Under the pieces are notes generated by a model. The model made no database searches. It was not told the DNA's origin and was given only the letters and a program-made list of their open reading frames with translations. A program made the position numbers and the translations under genes. This document shows, one piece after another, positions 11,158 through 24,291 of a stretch of DNA of 64,000 nt. The stretch is taken from assembly GCA_040954595.2 (NCBI GenBank), contig CM082585.2, forward strand, positions 3,224,001-3,288,000, in the 5' to 3' direction. The stretch's first letter is position 1, and each line of letters begins with the position of its first letter. This DNA is from Balanoglossus misakiensis. Lineage: Eukaryota > Hemichordata.

Positions 11158-12659
11158 TCAGGACACATAGAAATTGCAATAAAATAACACTTCTCTGAAA
11201 TGAGGGTTGACCTCTTCGCAAAAGCCGTCGGAGAAGGAAGAAGTGACAGGTTTGAACGGCACCCAGGAAAAGGGACCCAGGTATGCTCTGTGACATTCTG
11301 ATACCTGAAAAGTAATGTATGTATAATTGTCGTTAGGAAAAGTTTAAATCAGGAAGAAAGGATTAATTGATTGTGAGTCTATATTGTAGGAGATCCCAAC
11401 AGTGAATAAAAGGGAATTTTAATTAACGCCCCATGTTTCCAGGACTCTAGAACTAAAACGTCAGTTTAAATTGTTGTCCACCAACCTGTTTGCTAGTTTT
11501 TTTCATTTCTTCATGTTAAGCCCATGACATCATGAAAAGGCTAGAACTTCTATTCACGCCTAGCTTCAGGCAACAAATTTTTTACGTGTGTGCATTAGGC
11601 CCCTATTGATATCAAAAATAAGTTGTCATGGTTCACAATATACAAACCTTGCAATGAAAGAAGGTAACTCCGTTTTCATACAGCGTCCCATTACAATACC
11701 CGCAATCAGAAAGCGACTCAATCCCGTCACCTTGGCCCTGTAATTGATAGAACGGGAAATACATTACAGACAATTACCTGAAATTAAAAACACGATGAGA
11801 GTACGTTTGATAATTCAGACAGATTAGTTATTTGTGTTGTTGTGTTCAATGTTCATGCGGATCAAGTTCAGATTGTCCGCTAATCCCACACTATTTTCAA
11901 ATACTGTCAACAGGGGATATGCACTTGTACACAGATGAAAGAATGATTAAATAATATTTTACGCACCAGATCAATATCATCGGAAAGGCGCTTGTCTGAT
12001 ATTATAAAAAAATTATAATGCGTATCGTTCTTGTAATCCATAGCCCATACAATGGAGCTTCGACTTCTTTCCTGTACAAGACCAGCTTTGACGTCATCGA
12101 TTTTGGCGACAAGCTCTGAAGGACACTGTTGTTTCAATTCGCAGTATCCGTAAGCGAATCCGTCATCTACGATCACGTCAACATCGCATCTTTCACCGTG
12201 ACAATCTCGAGTTATCTCCCCATTCTCTGCATTCACCACGGCCCCACTCGCGTGAAATCCATTGTCTGCATTAACCATGGATCCACTCGCATGAAACGAT
12301 ATCAACACAACTATTGTTGTGGCGGCAAATCGTTGAAATGACTGAGGTGATAAAACAAGAATTACTGTCTTACGAGTTTTTGTCGTCTTGAAAATTTAAA
12401 TGGTTTCATCATTCTGCTCGTTTCACATTTTTTTGTTAGGCTGTGTTCACATCATGACGCTTTCAGCATTTTTATAGTCATGATTAGAAACTGCTTTTCC
12501 CTTCAGTCGCATTCGCTCTGATGGCCACTTGCCATATGTGCCAAAATATACTAAGAATATGCAATTCTCAGGAAATCAAGCGTGATACCCTGTTCTGACC
12601 GAACTTGACTGAACACTTACCATTTAGTACATTTTGTAAGTGCCATATAAACTTACCAT
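11158..12659 (-). CDS. U5: secreted Cys-rich family protein, most diverged complete copy
   Basis: Exon 1 ends 12657 (ATG at the donor). Exon 2 is 11967-12341 (donor GTGCGT), exon 3 11648-11737, exon 4 11158-11304; 204 aa. The leader is SFQRFAATTIVVLISFHASG with two N-terminal repeat copies. It has ten cysteines, including the extra pair DCHGERC and QQCPSEL also seen in U2. Exon 3 starts GQGDGIESLSDCGYCN and ends FFHCK. Exon 4 starts VSECHRAYLGPFSWVPFKPV and ends FYCNFYVS then TGA. In exon 4 the TTTGGTGAG of the sisters reads TTCAGAGAAG, which shows that this site is coding and not a splice donor. A TATA box lies near 12,737-12,750 and the upstream element near 12,824. Confidence 0.82.
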
Positions 12660-12736
12660 TATGTGCGTATTACAGACGAATGCAATCATCGGCAGCAAGG
12701 TTCACGTCCGTTATGTTGTAACTTCCTAACTCGTTA

Positions 12737-12850
12737 CGTTATATATATGCAAATTGTATTTATAAGCATAGAGCTATTTTTGTCGTAAATTTGTTTTCCT
12801 ATCTGTAAAACATTATTTGTGGTGGCGCCATATTGGAATATGTGCAAGTA
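12737..12850 (-). promoter_or_regulatory. U5 promoter module
   Basis: The GCATATATATAACG box (minus strand, about 12737-12750) and GGCGCCATATTGGAATAT (about 12826-12843) stand in the same order and spacing as in U1 and the 6.3-kb relic. Confidence 0.5.
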
Positions 12851-13201
12851 GAACAAATTCGTGTGTCTGTGATTGTACATGAAAACTGAAAGCACTAACG
12901 GCTACATGGGGACCCTTGACTCCAAAGTCGTTTGGACAATTAGGTATATGTTGAGGAAAATTCATTAATCTCGTTTTCGCATCCCTCTTGAACAAACCCT
13001 CACTATTCTCTCCCAATTACCCACAATTCTTAAAAAAACATTGAGGTGTAAACAACGCCAACACCAGGTAATAGTAGCATAGCCATTGCTATTTTCAATT
13101 TTTGCAGGTTAATTTGCATATAATTATAATTGCTTGTGGTCATGCCCAAGATTAGTAGATACCTCATAATTATTTTGTGATCTTGTAGCCTTATAAATTT
13201 A

Positions 13202-13246
13202 CCATGAATCTTTGAATGAATGAATGAATCTTTATTCAACCAGATA

Positions 13247-13285
<39 letters not shown>

Positions 13286-13310
13286 ACAAATAAATAAATA
13301 AATAAACAAA

Positions 13311-13353
<43 letters not shown>

Positions 13354-14861
13354 GCAAACACAGTTGAACATAAGCTTAGTGTTACACAATTACAATTCGT
13401 CACAAAAGTAAGACAAATGAGTCTATATCTGGTTAGGACCATGGAAATAGTCCCAATGGACTAATCGAGTTCACGGCCCAGGAATTACAGTAATAAAAAT
13501 ACAAAATAATCACACAGTGTTGTTGAAAAAGAAAACCTATAAGACATAACAGAAAGGTTTTCACAAATTTAATAAATATAATTTTAAAGCTCCTTGAAAG
13601 TTACATCTCGATTTTATTTGTTTGAGATGATACGGTAGTGAATTCCAGTGTTTGACTGCAGAAAAGACAATGTTATGTTGAGTAATACTAAGTCTAGCAT
13701 TCGGTATTCGAAGATTGCCACAACCAGACGATCGGGTAGGATAGGTATGGGTAAAGATTTCAAAATAATTGGAAATGTTTGTTGGGAAAATATTATTTCG
13801 TGAATCAAAGATAAATAAACAGGAAGAGTATTTACAGAGTTTCGGAAGAGGTAATATATTTAGTTGACGGAATAAACGCTCGGAGTTTGCAGTGAGATAA
13901 GACGAACAGCTTTTTTCTGTAGGCGGAGAATGGGATTTAATAAGGTAGTGTAAGTATTACCCCATATTTCTAGACAATATGTTAGACGCTGTAAGATGAA
14001 GGTTTTATAGATCATGATAAGAATTGACCTTGGTACAAAATGTCTGATGCGAGAAAGGACACAAATTTTGGGGCTGATTTTCAAAATAACATTTTTCACG
14101 TGTGAATTCCAAGTAAGTGATGGGTCAATGGAAATACCAAGATAACTTGCCGATGTAACTTAGTCGATCATATGATGAGAAAGAAATATATTGCCGTGTA
14201 AGTCAATTTTCTTTTGAGGTGTTTTTATAACCATGAAATTAGTTTTGTTGACGTTAATAGTAAGTTTGTTAGCATTACACCAAATATTTATTTTATTAAA
14301 TTCACTGTTTACATTATCGAGGTTGATGGTGTTGGAGTTGAACAATTTAAATACATTAGTGTCATCAGCGAATAATCGAAAGTTAAAATAGTTAGTTGAA
14401 TTAGCGATGTCATTAATATAAATGAGAAATAGAGTGGGGCCAAGAATTGAGCCTTGTGGCACTCCACATTTAATTTGTTGTGGCTCGAAAATTTTACCAT
14501 CAATAGCAACAGCTTGTTTACGATACTGAAAATAGCTATGAAACCATTGTAATGATTGACCTCTAATTCCATAAAAATTGAGCTTCTGCAGAAGAATAGT
14601 GTGATCTATTATGTCAAATGCCTTTTTTAGGTCAACAAAAATTCCAAAAGTTGTCTGACGCTTTTCTATTTGATCCATTAGGTCAGAAATAATGTCCGCC
14701 AAAGCAAGCTTCGTACTATATTTTTTCTAAAACCGTATTGTGTCTGTAAAAGTATGTCATGTTTATCTAAAAAAGGAAATCAACTGCTTATTGACTATGG
14801 TTTCAAAAACCTTACTAAAAACAGGTAATACTGAAATAGGACGATAATTTCCTTCAAGGCA
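13202..14861 (-). mobile_element. Non-LTR retrotransposon (LINE), 5' truncated
   Basis: The minus strand encodes reverse transcriptase. NYRPISVLPVFSKVFE starts at about 14,861, then a frameshift, then YGFRK and the 14160-14702 frame with VDLKKAFDIIDH, GVPQGSILGPTLFLIYIND and the FADD active site. Downstream frames (13860-14099, 13614-13808) carry the C-terminal region with breaks. The 3' end is A/T simple repeat. The element is degraded and 5' truncated at the head-to-head junction with the plus-strand LINE. The clade is probably CR1/jockey-like, not resolved. Confidence 0.85.
13246..13353. repeat. (AAAT)n microsatellite
   Basis: About 108 bp of AAAT repeats with a few AAAC units, next to ATGAATGA repeats at 13,211. 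Probably the expanded 3' tail of the minus-strand LINE. The long ORFs it creates are artefacts. Confidence 0.9.
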
Positions 14862-14867
14862 CTTGAA

Positions 14868-17686
14868 GTGAGTGAGTATGTCATTGATCGTTATATTGAT
14901 TTGCTGGCACTGACAAAAACTTGGTTAACAGAAAATCCTAATCAAACCGTCGTCAATGAATGTACCCCAAATGGTTACTCGTTTCACCAAACACCGCGTA
15001 TTACATCTACCGGCGGCGGCATAGCACTGTTACACAAATATTCGATGAAAATTACTGCCTGGAAACCATTGAAAAACGTTGATTCGTTTGAAGCAACAGA
15101 AGCTACTGTACAGCACAAAGGTATCTCTCTGAAACTGCTCATCGTTTATCGCCCACCCCCGAATAACAAAAACAAATTTACAGCATCGCAATTCCTAAAG
15201 GAGTTTGGAAATACACTTGAAAAGCATGTTCCAAATACAGGCAACCTGTTCGTTGTTGGTGACTTCAACTTGCATCTGGATGATCCGCTCAATGCTACAG
15301 CTGTGAAGTTCAAAGATCTCATCGACTCATTCGGTTTAAAGCAATGGATAAGCGACTCAACACATGTAAAAGGCCACACCCTTGACCTGATAATTACTAA
15401 TTCTGAAAAAGTCATCAAAGCAATATCCATCGATTGCCACAGTCTTTCAGATCACTTTCCAATTCATGCAAGGTTGGTATTTCAGAAACCACCGCTTGAA
15501 AGACGTCAAGTCACACATCGATGCATATCTTCTATCCCAATGAGTGATTTCATCAATGATGTTGGGTCCATTCCCGACTTTCATCACCTGCCATCAAATA
15601 TTCATAAAGCCATATCGACCTATGATTCAAAACTGTCTGCTCTTCTTGATATACATGCACCAGTTAAGAAACACACTGCCACTGTTCGTCCAGACACCAG
15701 ATGGTATAATGCTACTGTTAAACAAGCAAAGACGGATAGAAGATCTGCCGAGCGTAAATGGCGAAACACCAAGCTGGAAATCCACCGTCAAATCTACAAG
15801 AACAGTGTCTTCACGTGACCAAATTAAGACGCCAGGCCAAACGTGACTACTATACCGACCTCATATCTGAGAATGCCAATAACCAGAGATGACTGTTCAA
15901 ACTAGTTTCTACACTTTGTACCAAGCATTCAAAATCTCTTCCTGACCATACTACACTGGGTGAACTTACAGAACGTTTCAGTGACTATTTTATAAGCAAG
16001 ATCAAGATTATTCGTGACAACCTGAACTCCATCAATTACATCCCACAGATCATCAATACAGAAACCAATACAACGACCATATTTTCATCATTCAACCAGG
16101 CAAAATCAGAAGAAATAAAAACTCTCATCATGCAGTCACCTACCAAATCCTGTTGCCTTGATCCACTTCCAACTTCGATACTAAAGAAATGCCTAGATAC
16201 ACTACTTCAGTACATAACTGCGACAATAAACCTCTCTCTTCAATTGGGACAAGTACCTACAGCATTCAAGTCTGCCGTTGTCACCCCGTTACTCAACAAG
16301 GCTTCTCTGGACATTAACATCCTTAAGAACTACCGTCCAGTTTCAAACCTACCATTCCTCGCTAAAGTCCTGGAAAAAGTTATAGGCACTCAACTCACAA
16401 CTTATCTCACCGCTAACTCACTATTGGAACCACTACAATCTGCATATAGACAATACCATAGTACTGAAACTGCTCTTGTGAAAGATCATGACGACATTTG
16501 CATTTCTCTCGACTCCGGAAAGTGTGTCATACTTGTCCTTTTGGATCTTTCAGCTGCATTTGACACCATTGACCACAGTTTACTGTTAAACCGGCTCTCG
16601 GACCTTGGCATTACAGATGTCGCCCTCAAATGGTTCGAATCGTATCTCATGGACAGACATCAGTCAGTAATTATTGGAAATGTCACCAGTAAACCCTGTC
16701 TTCTTCAGTCCTCGGACCACTTTTGTTCACCATATACATCTCTCCACTAGGGAAACTTATTCGTCAACACGACCTGGAATTTCACCAATATGCAGATGAC
16801 AACCAATTATACCTGTCCTTCTCCCAAAATTATTCATCAACCGCTGTCAGTTCCATTGAGGCCGGTATCTGTGACATCAGGCACTGGATGACGGAAAACA
16901 TGTTGCAACTCAACGACTCCAAAACAGAAGTTATTCTCATCCGTTCAAAGTTTAACCATTCTCCAGTTCCTTTCGACAGTATCACCATTGGCTCTAGTAC
17001 AATACAACCAGTTAAATCTGCCCGCAACAGTGGAGTTACATTCGACAATATTCACATGTTTCACAATCATATTCAATTAACCTGTCAGACGATATATGCC
17101 AACGTCGAATTGGATCCATCAGAAGATATCTCAGTAAGGAAACTTGTCTCACAGTAATACATGCCGTTTTGTCAAAACTGGATTACTGCAATGCATTGCT
17201 ATACGGACTTCCCGAATCCAGTATCAATCTACTTCAAAAAGCACAAAATACAGCAGCCAGAATTATTACCCGCACGAGGAAATCTAACCATATTTCACCA
17301 GTTCTTCATAGTCTCCATTGGTTGCCAGTTCTTTACAGACTTGACTACAAAATTCTATTACTAACGTACAACCGTCTTGCCCCGGTCTACATTCAGGATC
17401 AGATCAAGCCATATAAGCCTAGTCGTGCTCTGCGCTCCAGCTCAAGGAACCAGTTGTGTGTACCAAACTACAGACTCAAAACATGTGGTGGACTTGCCTT
17501 TTCCGTTGTCGCGCCACAACTTTGGAATTCTCTGACATCTGACATTCAACAGGCTTCTAGTCTAAACATTTGCAAACAAAAACTCAAGACATTTTTATTT
17601 GTCAAAGCCTATACGAACCCTGATAATATACTTTCAGCGCCTTTGGAAATAACATTGTTATTGATTCTGGCGCTTTATAAATGTTT

Positions 17687-17719
<33 letters not shown>

Positions 17720-17722
17720 CCT
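14868..17722 (+). mobile_element. L2/CR1-type LINE, 5' truncated, frameshifted
   Basis: An endonuclease-domain ORF (14868-15818) shows LTKTWL, VVGDFNLHLDDP, THVKGHTLDLIIT and LSDHFPI, the motifs of APE-type endonuclease. RT follows in broken frames: NYRPVSNLPFLAKVLEKVI and LDLSAAFDTIDHSLLLNRL in 16130-16750, [11 protein letters not shown] in 16723-17157, and the C-terminal region in 17169-17693. The 3' end reads GGCGCTTTATAAATG and a (GATT)n tail (17,689-17,722), a layout typical of L2-like elements. The frameshifts show it is dead. Confidence 0.88.
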
Positions 17723-17879
17723 ACATCAAGGGGACAACCCTTTTTTGGACAATGACGTAACTTTGGCAAGTTTTAATGGGTTTAAGGGTTTTATTCTGAT
17801 AACTCCGTGTCGAAAATACCACGTGATGAAAAAGTACACAATTGTTTACACGAGACAACTTCTTGTCTTATTTTTATTG

Positions 17880-18200
17880 ACAGATTACAGAAATTATGAG
17901 TTTTTAGCGTCTTTCCCTTTTCAAAATAGTTGTTCACATTATTCTGCTCGTTTTACATACATCAGTGTTAACGTCATTACTCTCGTAGCAAGGCGACAAT
18001 TATCATAATCTCAAACAATATGGCCTGTTGTGGCAAAACCTGATTGAACATTAACATTTTTGTACATTGATATAAGTGCAAATACTGACCAGCTTACCAA
18101 TGTGCGCATGTCAGGCACTGATGTAAACATTGACAGCAAGGTTCGCGACAGCTATGTGGAAACGTATTGAATCGTGACTTAATAAAAACAAGATTATATT
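17880..18200 (-). pseudogene. Relic of the secreted family: exon 1/intron 1 of U4 type
   Basis: The stretch matches 10,140-10,420 closely. Exon 1 ends at 18098 in CACATTG|GTAAGC, the same start-shifted leader as U4 with ATG CGC ACA TTG. Exon 2 is missing: homology stops at about 17,881, next to sequence left of the LINE block. Confidence 0.6.
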
Positions 18201-18690
18201 TATAAGGACCGAGATAATTTATTCAAGAATTCATTTTTCCATAAGTGTTTGTTATCCCTGGTTAGTATGTACATCATGATTGTTTTGCATTCCCATAAAG
18301 GAATTGTATACAAAAAAGTCCATGTATTCACAAATTGCTGGTACGTATACTGAAATTAAATATACATTGGCTGGGTATTTTGGTTAAACGGTGGTTCTAA
18401 CAGACATGTCTTGGCCCTTAGAAGCATGGTGCTTCTTACGGTCAATTTTGGATCTTAGAAGCACGGGTTATAGCCCATGAAAATTATAAAATTTTACAAA
18501 TTCCCGACTTTCTGAATTTTGGTGATTTTGTCATTTTTGGACATTTTGCATGGGTTATATAGCTCATGAAAATTGTCAAAAATTGACAAATTCCCGAATT
18601 TCTGAAGTTGCACCAATCAACACCAGTCAGTACCAATTTCAAGAAAGCGACAAAACTACAATTCCTTTTTAGACATTATTTAATCCATTC
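18200..18690. other. Spacer with short internal direct repeat
   Basis: Contains two related segments near 18,476 and 18,548 (GGTTATAGCCCATGAAAATT versus GGTTATATAGCTCATGAAAA) with shared AAATTCCCGA ends. No coding exon is seen. Confidence 0.4.
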
Positions 18691-18699
18691 CTCTAAAAG

Positions 18700-20282
18700 T
18701 CAATACAGTTCGATAATAATTATTTCCGAGAATACCTCGTCACATTCCGTTTCCTGAAAAGGGATGGGAAAGGGTTGATCGTTAATTATTTACAGATGGG
18801 AAAGTCTACAGTGAGACAGGTGGATGACATTCGGTGGCGTTTTTTTAAGGGCTGAATTGATTGGTAGTCTATCTTCTATACACAACGGAAATTTCCCATA
18901 TCTACTCAGACATGTTTCCCAGACTCTAGTATGTTGAAATATTCCACCGGCCTGTGCGTGCTATTTTTCAATTCTGGTTTTTTTTTTTTTTTTTTTTTGG
19001 CCTGCGAAAACAACACAGAAAAAACTAGAAATATGGTTTCTATCCTGTCCAGATTTTCAAGCAACATGCATTTTGATATTGTATTATATATTTATATCAA
19101 AGACAAAGCGCGTTATAATAATGGTTCACAATACAAACCTTGCAATGATATGCGGTAATTCCGTTGGCAACCAGTGTCTCATTGCATTTCCCACAACTGG
19201 TAATCAACTTGCTTCCGTCACCAGGGCCCTGTATTTAATAGAATGGGAAAGTTCCTGATATTTATCAAAGTTTTGAAACTTTCTATGTAATCGTTTATTA
19301 AAAACTAGTAAGAGCATTACTTGATAATACTGACAGATTAGTTACTTTTAACAAAAATATTTGGTTGCGGTGTTGAGATATGAACCTTTGAGGGGATCTC
19401 ATGATAGACTTCAATTCTACATAAACTAAATAATTTCAGACAGTCAATATAGGATTTATAATACACGTCGGCAGACAGCTTTTTAGTCCCCAAACGGCGA
19501 AAGGATGGTAAGACTTTACTCACCAGGACGATATTATCGGAAAGGTGCTTGTCGGATATTAGAACACTTGAAAAACTAGTATCGGTCGTAAAACCCGTAG
19601 CGTGTGTAATTGAACCTCGACTTCGTTCCTGCACAAGACCAGCCCTGACGTCACTGACTTTGGTGAACAGCTCTGAAGGATACTCCTCTGTTAATTCACA
19701 GTCAAAGTAATTCAATCCGTCATCTGCGCTCACATCAACCTTGCATTTTAAACTGTTCTCCCCATCCTCTCCCTTCATCACAGCTCCACTCGCATGAAAT
19801 CCATTCTCTGCATTAACCATGGATCCACCCACATGAAACGATATCAATACAACTATTGTTGCGGCGAAAAATCGTTGAAATGTCTGAGAAAGAAAAAAAA
19901 CCAGATGAACCTGAAATTATAACTTTATGTCGTTTTTTTCTTATTAAACTTGTTGCCTTATTTGCACTATTCTGTTATTACAATGAACTAGTAAAATGCA
20001 TATTGTTTAAATTAAACAGAGCAGACCACAAATTACGGTACTTCACTGTGTAATGGAAGACACCTTTTCACAATTTCCTACTCAGTCACGATTAGAAATG
20101 GTTGTCACTTTGGTCGAATTCGCTGTTTCCCTAGTGGCTTCTTGCCTACTGCAGTCTTTGTCAAAAAGTACCAATACGACAATGATCAGGAAATCAAACA
20201 CGATGCCCTGTTCTGGCCAAGCTTGACTGGACACTTATTCCATGATTCTATAAGTGTTGTATGAACTTACCATTGTGTGCAT
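18700..20282 (-). CDS. U6: secreted Cys-rich family protein with truncated terminal exon
   Basis: Exon 1 is 20271-20282 (ATG CAC ACA ATG at the donor), exon 2 19524-19883, exon 3 19139-19228. Exon 4 starts at 18753 with ETECDEVFSE, then runs into unrelated sequence and stops at 18700. It lacks the SWVPxKP core and the last two cysteines. Exons 1-3 are essentially identical to U7, so the truncation came with the tandem duplication breakpoint. Predicted length about 171 aa; possibly non-functional, or a secreted short form. Confidence 0.65.
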
Positions 20283-20970
20283 GTTACGTACGAATACAAG
20301 CATCGACAGCAATGTTTGAACGTTTTTGACTCGTCACCTTATAGATAAACAGTGTGCAAATTGTATCCGTAAGCACCAAGATATTTTGGTCATGATTTTT
20401 ATTTCTGTCTGTAAAAAAAATGTGGCGGCGCCATATTGGAATATGTGCAAGTAAAACACATTTCGTATCTTTTGTGTCAGCGATTGTCGTTCGTACACGT
20501 AAACTGGACATATTGGGGCCCTAAATCCTTGGGAAATTACGTGAGGCGCGGAAAGTTTATACAAACTTCGGTCACATTTCTCCATTCATATAACTCTATA
20601 TGCTCATGCCCGGCATTAGTATGTGCATCATGATTGCATTTGCATTCTATAAAGGAATTGTATACAAAATGCTGTTACGGGTACTAAAATTAAATATGCA
20701 ATGGTTTGGTATTTTTGTTAAAACTTTATTACTTCTTTTGCGTTTGTATTAATAGATTGTAGTGAAGATACCGCATTGAATTTCGAATATTTCTGCAATA
20801 GAAAATAACACGTGATGGAATTAGAGTATACACTTGTTTACACGAGACAACAATAGGCTATGTACCTTTCTTCTTTTATTGGCATAATTTTCCCCGTGAA
20901 CCTCAGTATAGTTTCGATTACTATACGAACTTTACAGAAAAATCCATGTCATCCAGAAAACCAACCAAAA

Positions 20971-21086
20971 TTAGGGAATATAGAATTTGCAGTAGAAGAT
21001 CACTTCACCAAAGTGAGAGATAGCATCCTGCAGACAAACGCCGCCAGGCAAGGAAGAAGTAACTGGTTTGATCGGAACCCAGGAAA
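20971..21086 (-). pseudogene. Exon 4 relic of the secreted family (copy 1)
   Basis: The minus strand encodes the SWVP/FR to FYC stretch and ends in CCC TAA, but the acceptor and the ETEC start are missing. At 21,087 it joins unrelated sequence. The nearest intact relative is U2 exon 4. No partner exons are found. Confidence 0.6.
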
Positions 21087-21448
21087 AACAATAAAACATA
21101 ATTATAACTGTGACAACATTTGTTGTGGACAGGACGAATGTAGGCAGCATGAAGATACACCATCTGAATTTGTCAGTGTCCTATACACCTGGCGGGCTAT
21201 TGTATGGTAATTCACCATTTCAGTTTGAGAGATTCGGCAGATCTGACTATTGCGGGTTCTACATCTGCTGTATGTCTGCCAGAACGCCAATCAACACCAA
21301 TCAGTACCAATTTCAAGAAAACGACACTACTATACAATTCCTTTATAGACATTATTTAATCCATTCCTCTAAAACGCAATACAGTTTGATTATAATTATT
21401 CCACGAACTTTACAGAAAAATCCATGTCCTCAAGATAATTCACCAATT

Positions 21449-23125
21449 TTAGGGAAGATAGAAATCGCAGTAAAAGAACTCCTCACCAAAGCGAGGGATG
21501 GAATACAGACAAGCGCCGTCAGGGACGGAAGAAGTAACTTGTTTGAATGGAACCCATGAAAAGGGCCCCGAGAATACCTCGTCACATTCCGTTTCCTGAA
21601 AAGGGATGGGAAAGGGTTGATCGTTAATTATTTACAGATGGGAAAGTCTACAGTGAGACAGGTGGATGACATTCGGTGGCGTTTTTTTAAGGGCTGAATT
21701 GATTGGTAGTCTATCTTCTATACACAACGGAAATTTCCCATATCTACTCAGACATGTTTCCCAGACTCTAGTATGTTGAAATATTCCACCGGCCTGTGCG
21801 TGCTATTTTTCAATTCTGGTTTTTGTTTTTTGTTTTTTTTTGGCCTGCGAAAACAACACAGAAAAAACTAGAAATATGGTTTCTATCCTGTCCAGATTTT
21901 CAAGCAACATGCATTTTGATATTGTATTATATATTTATATCAAAGACAAAGCGCGTTATAATAATGGTTCACAATACAAACCTTGCAATGATATGCGGTA
22001 ATTCCGTTGGCAACCAGTGTCTCATTGCATTTCCCACAACTGGTAATCAACTTGCTTCCGTCACCAGGGCCCTGTATTTAATAGAATGGGAAAGTTCCTG
22101 ATATTTATCAAAGTTTTGAAACTTTCTATGTAATCGTTTATTAAAAACTAGTAAGAGCATTACTTGATAATACTGACAGATTAGTTACTTTTAACAAAAA
22201 TATTTGGTTGCGGTGTTGAGATATGAACCTTTGAGGGGATCTCATGATAGACTTCAATTCTACATAAACTAAATAATTTCAGACAGTCAATATAGGATTT
22301 ATAATACACGTCGGCAGACAGCTTTTTAGTCCCCAAACGGCGAAAGGATGGTAAGACTTTACTCACCAGGACGATATTATCGGAAAGGTGCTTGTCGGAT
22401 ATTAGAACACTTGAAAAACTAGTATCGGTCGTAAAACCCGTAGCGTGTGTAATTGAACCTCGACTTCGTTCCTGCACAAGACCAGCCCTGACGTCACTGA
22501 CTTTGGTGAACAGCTCTGAAGGATACTCCTCTGTTAATTCACAGTCAAAGTAATTCAATCCGTCATCTGCGCTCACATCAACCTTGCATTTTAAACTGTT
22601 CTCCCCATCCTCTCCCTTCATCACAGCTCCACTCGCATGAAATCCATTCTCTGCATTAACCATGGATCCACCCACATGAAACGATATCAATACAACTATT
22701 GTTGCGGCGAAAAATCGTTGAAATGTCTGAGAAAGAAAAAAAACCAGATGAACCTGAAATTATAACTTTATGTCGTTTTTTTCTTATTAAACTTGTTGCC
22801 TTATTTGCACTATTCTGTTATTACAATGAACTAGTAAAATGCATATTGTTTAAATTAAACAGAGCAGACCACAAATTACGGTACTTCACTGTGTAATGGA
22901 AGACACCTTTTCACAATTTCCTACTCAGTCACGATTAGAAATGGTTGTCACTTTGGTCGAATTCGCTGTTTCCCTAGTGGCTTCTTGCCTACTGCAGTCT
23001 TTGTCAAAAAGTACCAATACGACAATGATCAGGAAATCAAACACGATGCCCTGTTCTGGCCAAGCTTGACTGGACACTTATTCCATGATTCTATAAGTGT
23101 TGTATGAACTTACCATTGTGTGCAT
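21449..23125 (-). CDS. U7: secreted Cys-rich family protein, complete, 202 aa
   Basis: Exon 1 is 23114-23125 (ATG CAC ACA ATG at the GTAAGT donor), exon 2 22367-22726, exon 3 21982-22071, exon 4 21449-21595, all phase 0. The leader is TFQRFFAATIVVLISFHVGG with two repeat copies. Eight cysteines: KC, DC, SCGKC, YHC, ETEC, GAC and FYC. Exon 4 has SWVPFKQVTSS and ends FYCDFYLP then TAA. TATA-like CTATAAGG is near 23,181-23,189 and GGCGCCATATTGGAATAT near 23,269. The best-preserved model of the family. Biochemical function unknown; no DM9, EGF, sushi or C-type lectin signature that I can defend. Confidence 0.85.
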
Positions 23126-23813
23126 GTTACGTACGAATACAAGCATCGACAGCAATGTTTGAACGTTTTTGACTCGTCACCTTATAGATAAACAGTGTGC
23201 AAATTGTATCCGTAAGCACCAAGATATTTTGGTCATGATTTTTATTTCTGTCTGTAAAAAAAATGTGGCGGCGCCATATTGGAATATGTGCAAGTAAAAC
23301 ACATTTCGTATCTTTTGTGTCAGCGATTGTCGTTCGTACACGTAAACTGGACATATTGGGGCCCTAAATCCTTGGGAAATTACGTGAGGCGCGGAAAGTT
23401 TATACAAACTTCGGTCACATTTCTCCATTCATATAACTCTATATGCTCATGCCCGGCATTAGTATGTGCATCATGATTGCATTTGCATTCTATAAAGGAA
23501 TTGTATACAAAATGCTGTTACGGGTACTAAAATTAAATATGCAATGGTTTGGTATTTTTGTTAAAACTTTATTACTTCTTTTGCGTTTGTATTAATAGAT
23601 TGTAGTGAAGATACCGCATTGAATTTCGAATATTTCTGCAATAGAAAATAACACGTGATGGAATTAGAGTATACACTTGTTTACACGAGACAACAATAGG
23701 CTATGTACCTTTCTTCTTTTATTGGCATAATTTTCCCCGTGAACCTCAGTATAGTTTCGATTACTATACGAACTTTACAGAAAAATCCATGTCATCCAGA
23801 AAACCAACCAAAA

Positions 23814-23929
23814 TTAGGGAATATAGAATTTGCAGTAGAAGATCACTTCACCAAAGTGAGAGATAGCATCCTGCAGACAAACGCCGCCAGGCAAGGAAGA
23901 AGTAACTGGTTTGATCGGAACCCAGGAAA
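23814..23929 (-). pseudogene. Exon 4 relic of the secreted family (copy 2)
   Basis: The second copy of the 20,971-21,086 relic, brought along by the 2.84-kb duplication; same breakpoint. Confidence 0.6.
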
Positions 23930-24291
23930 AACAATAAAACATAATTATAACTGTGACAACATTTGTTGTGGACAGGACGAATGTAGGCAGCATGAAGATA
24001 CACCATCTGAATTTGTCAGTGTCCTATACACCTGGCGGGCTATTGTATGGTAATTCACCATTTCAGTTTGAGAGATTCGGCAGATCTGACTATTGCGGGT
24101 TCTACATCTGCTGTATGTCTGCCAGAACGCCAATCAACACCAATCAGTACCAATTTCAAGAAAACGACACTACTATACAATTCCTTTATAGACATTATTT
24201 AATCCATTCCTCTAAAACGCAATACAGTTTGATTATAATTATTCCACGAACTTTACAGAAAAATCCATGTCCTCAAGATAATTCACCAATT

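Noticed and set aside
13030-13442. LFIYLFIY-rich ORFs
   Set aside because: Produced by the (AAAT)n tract; no gene.
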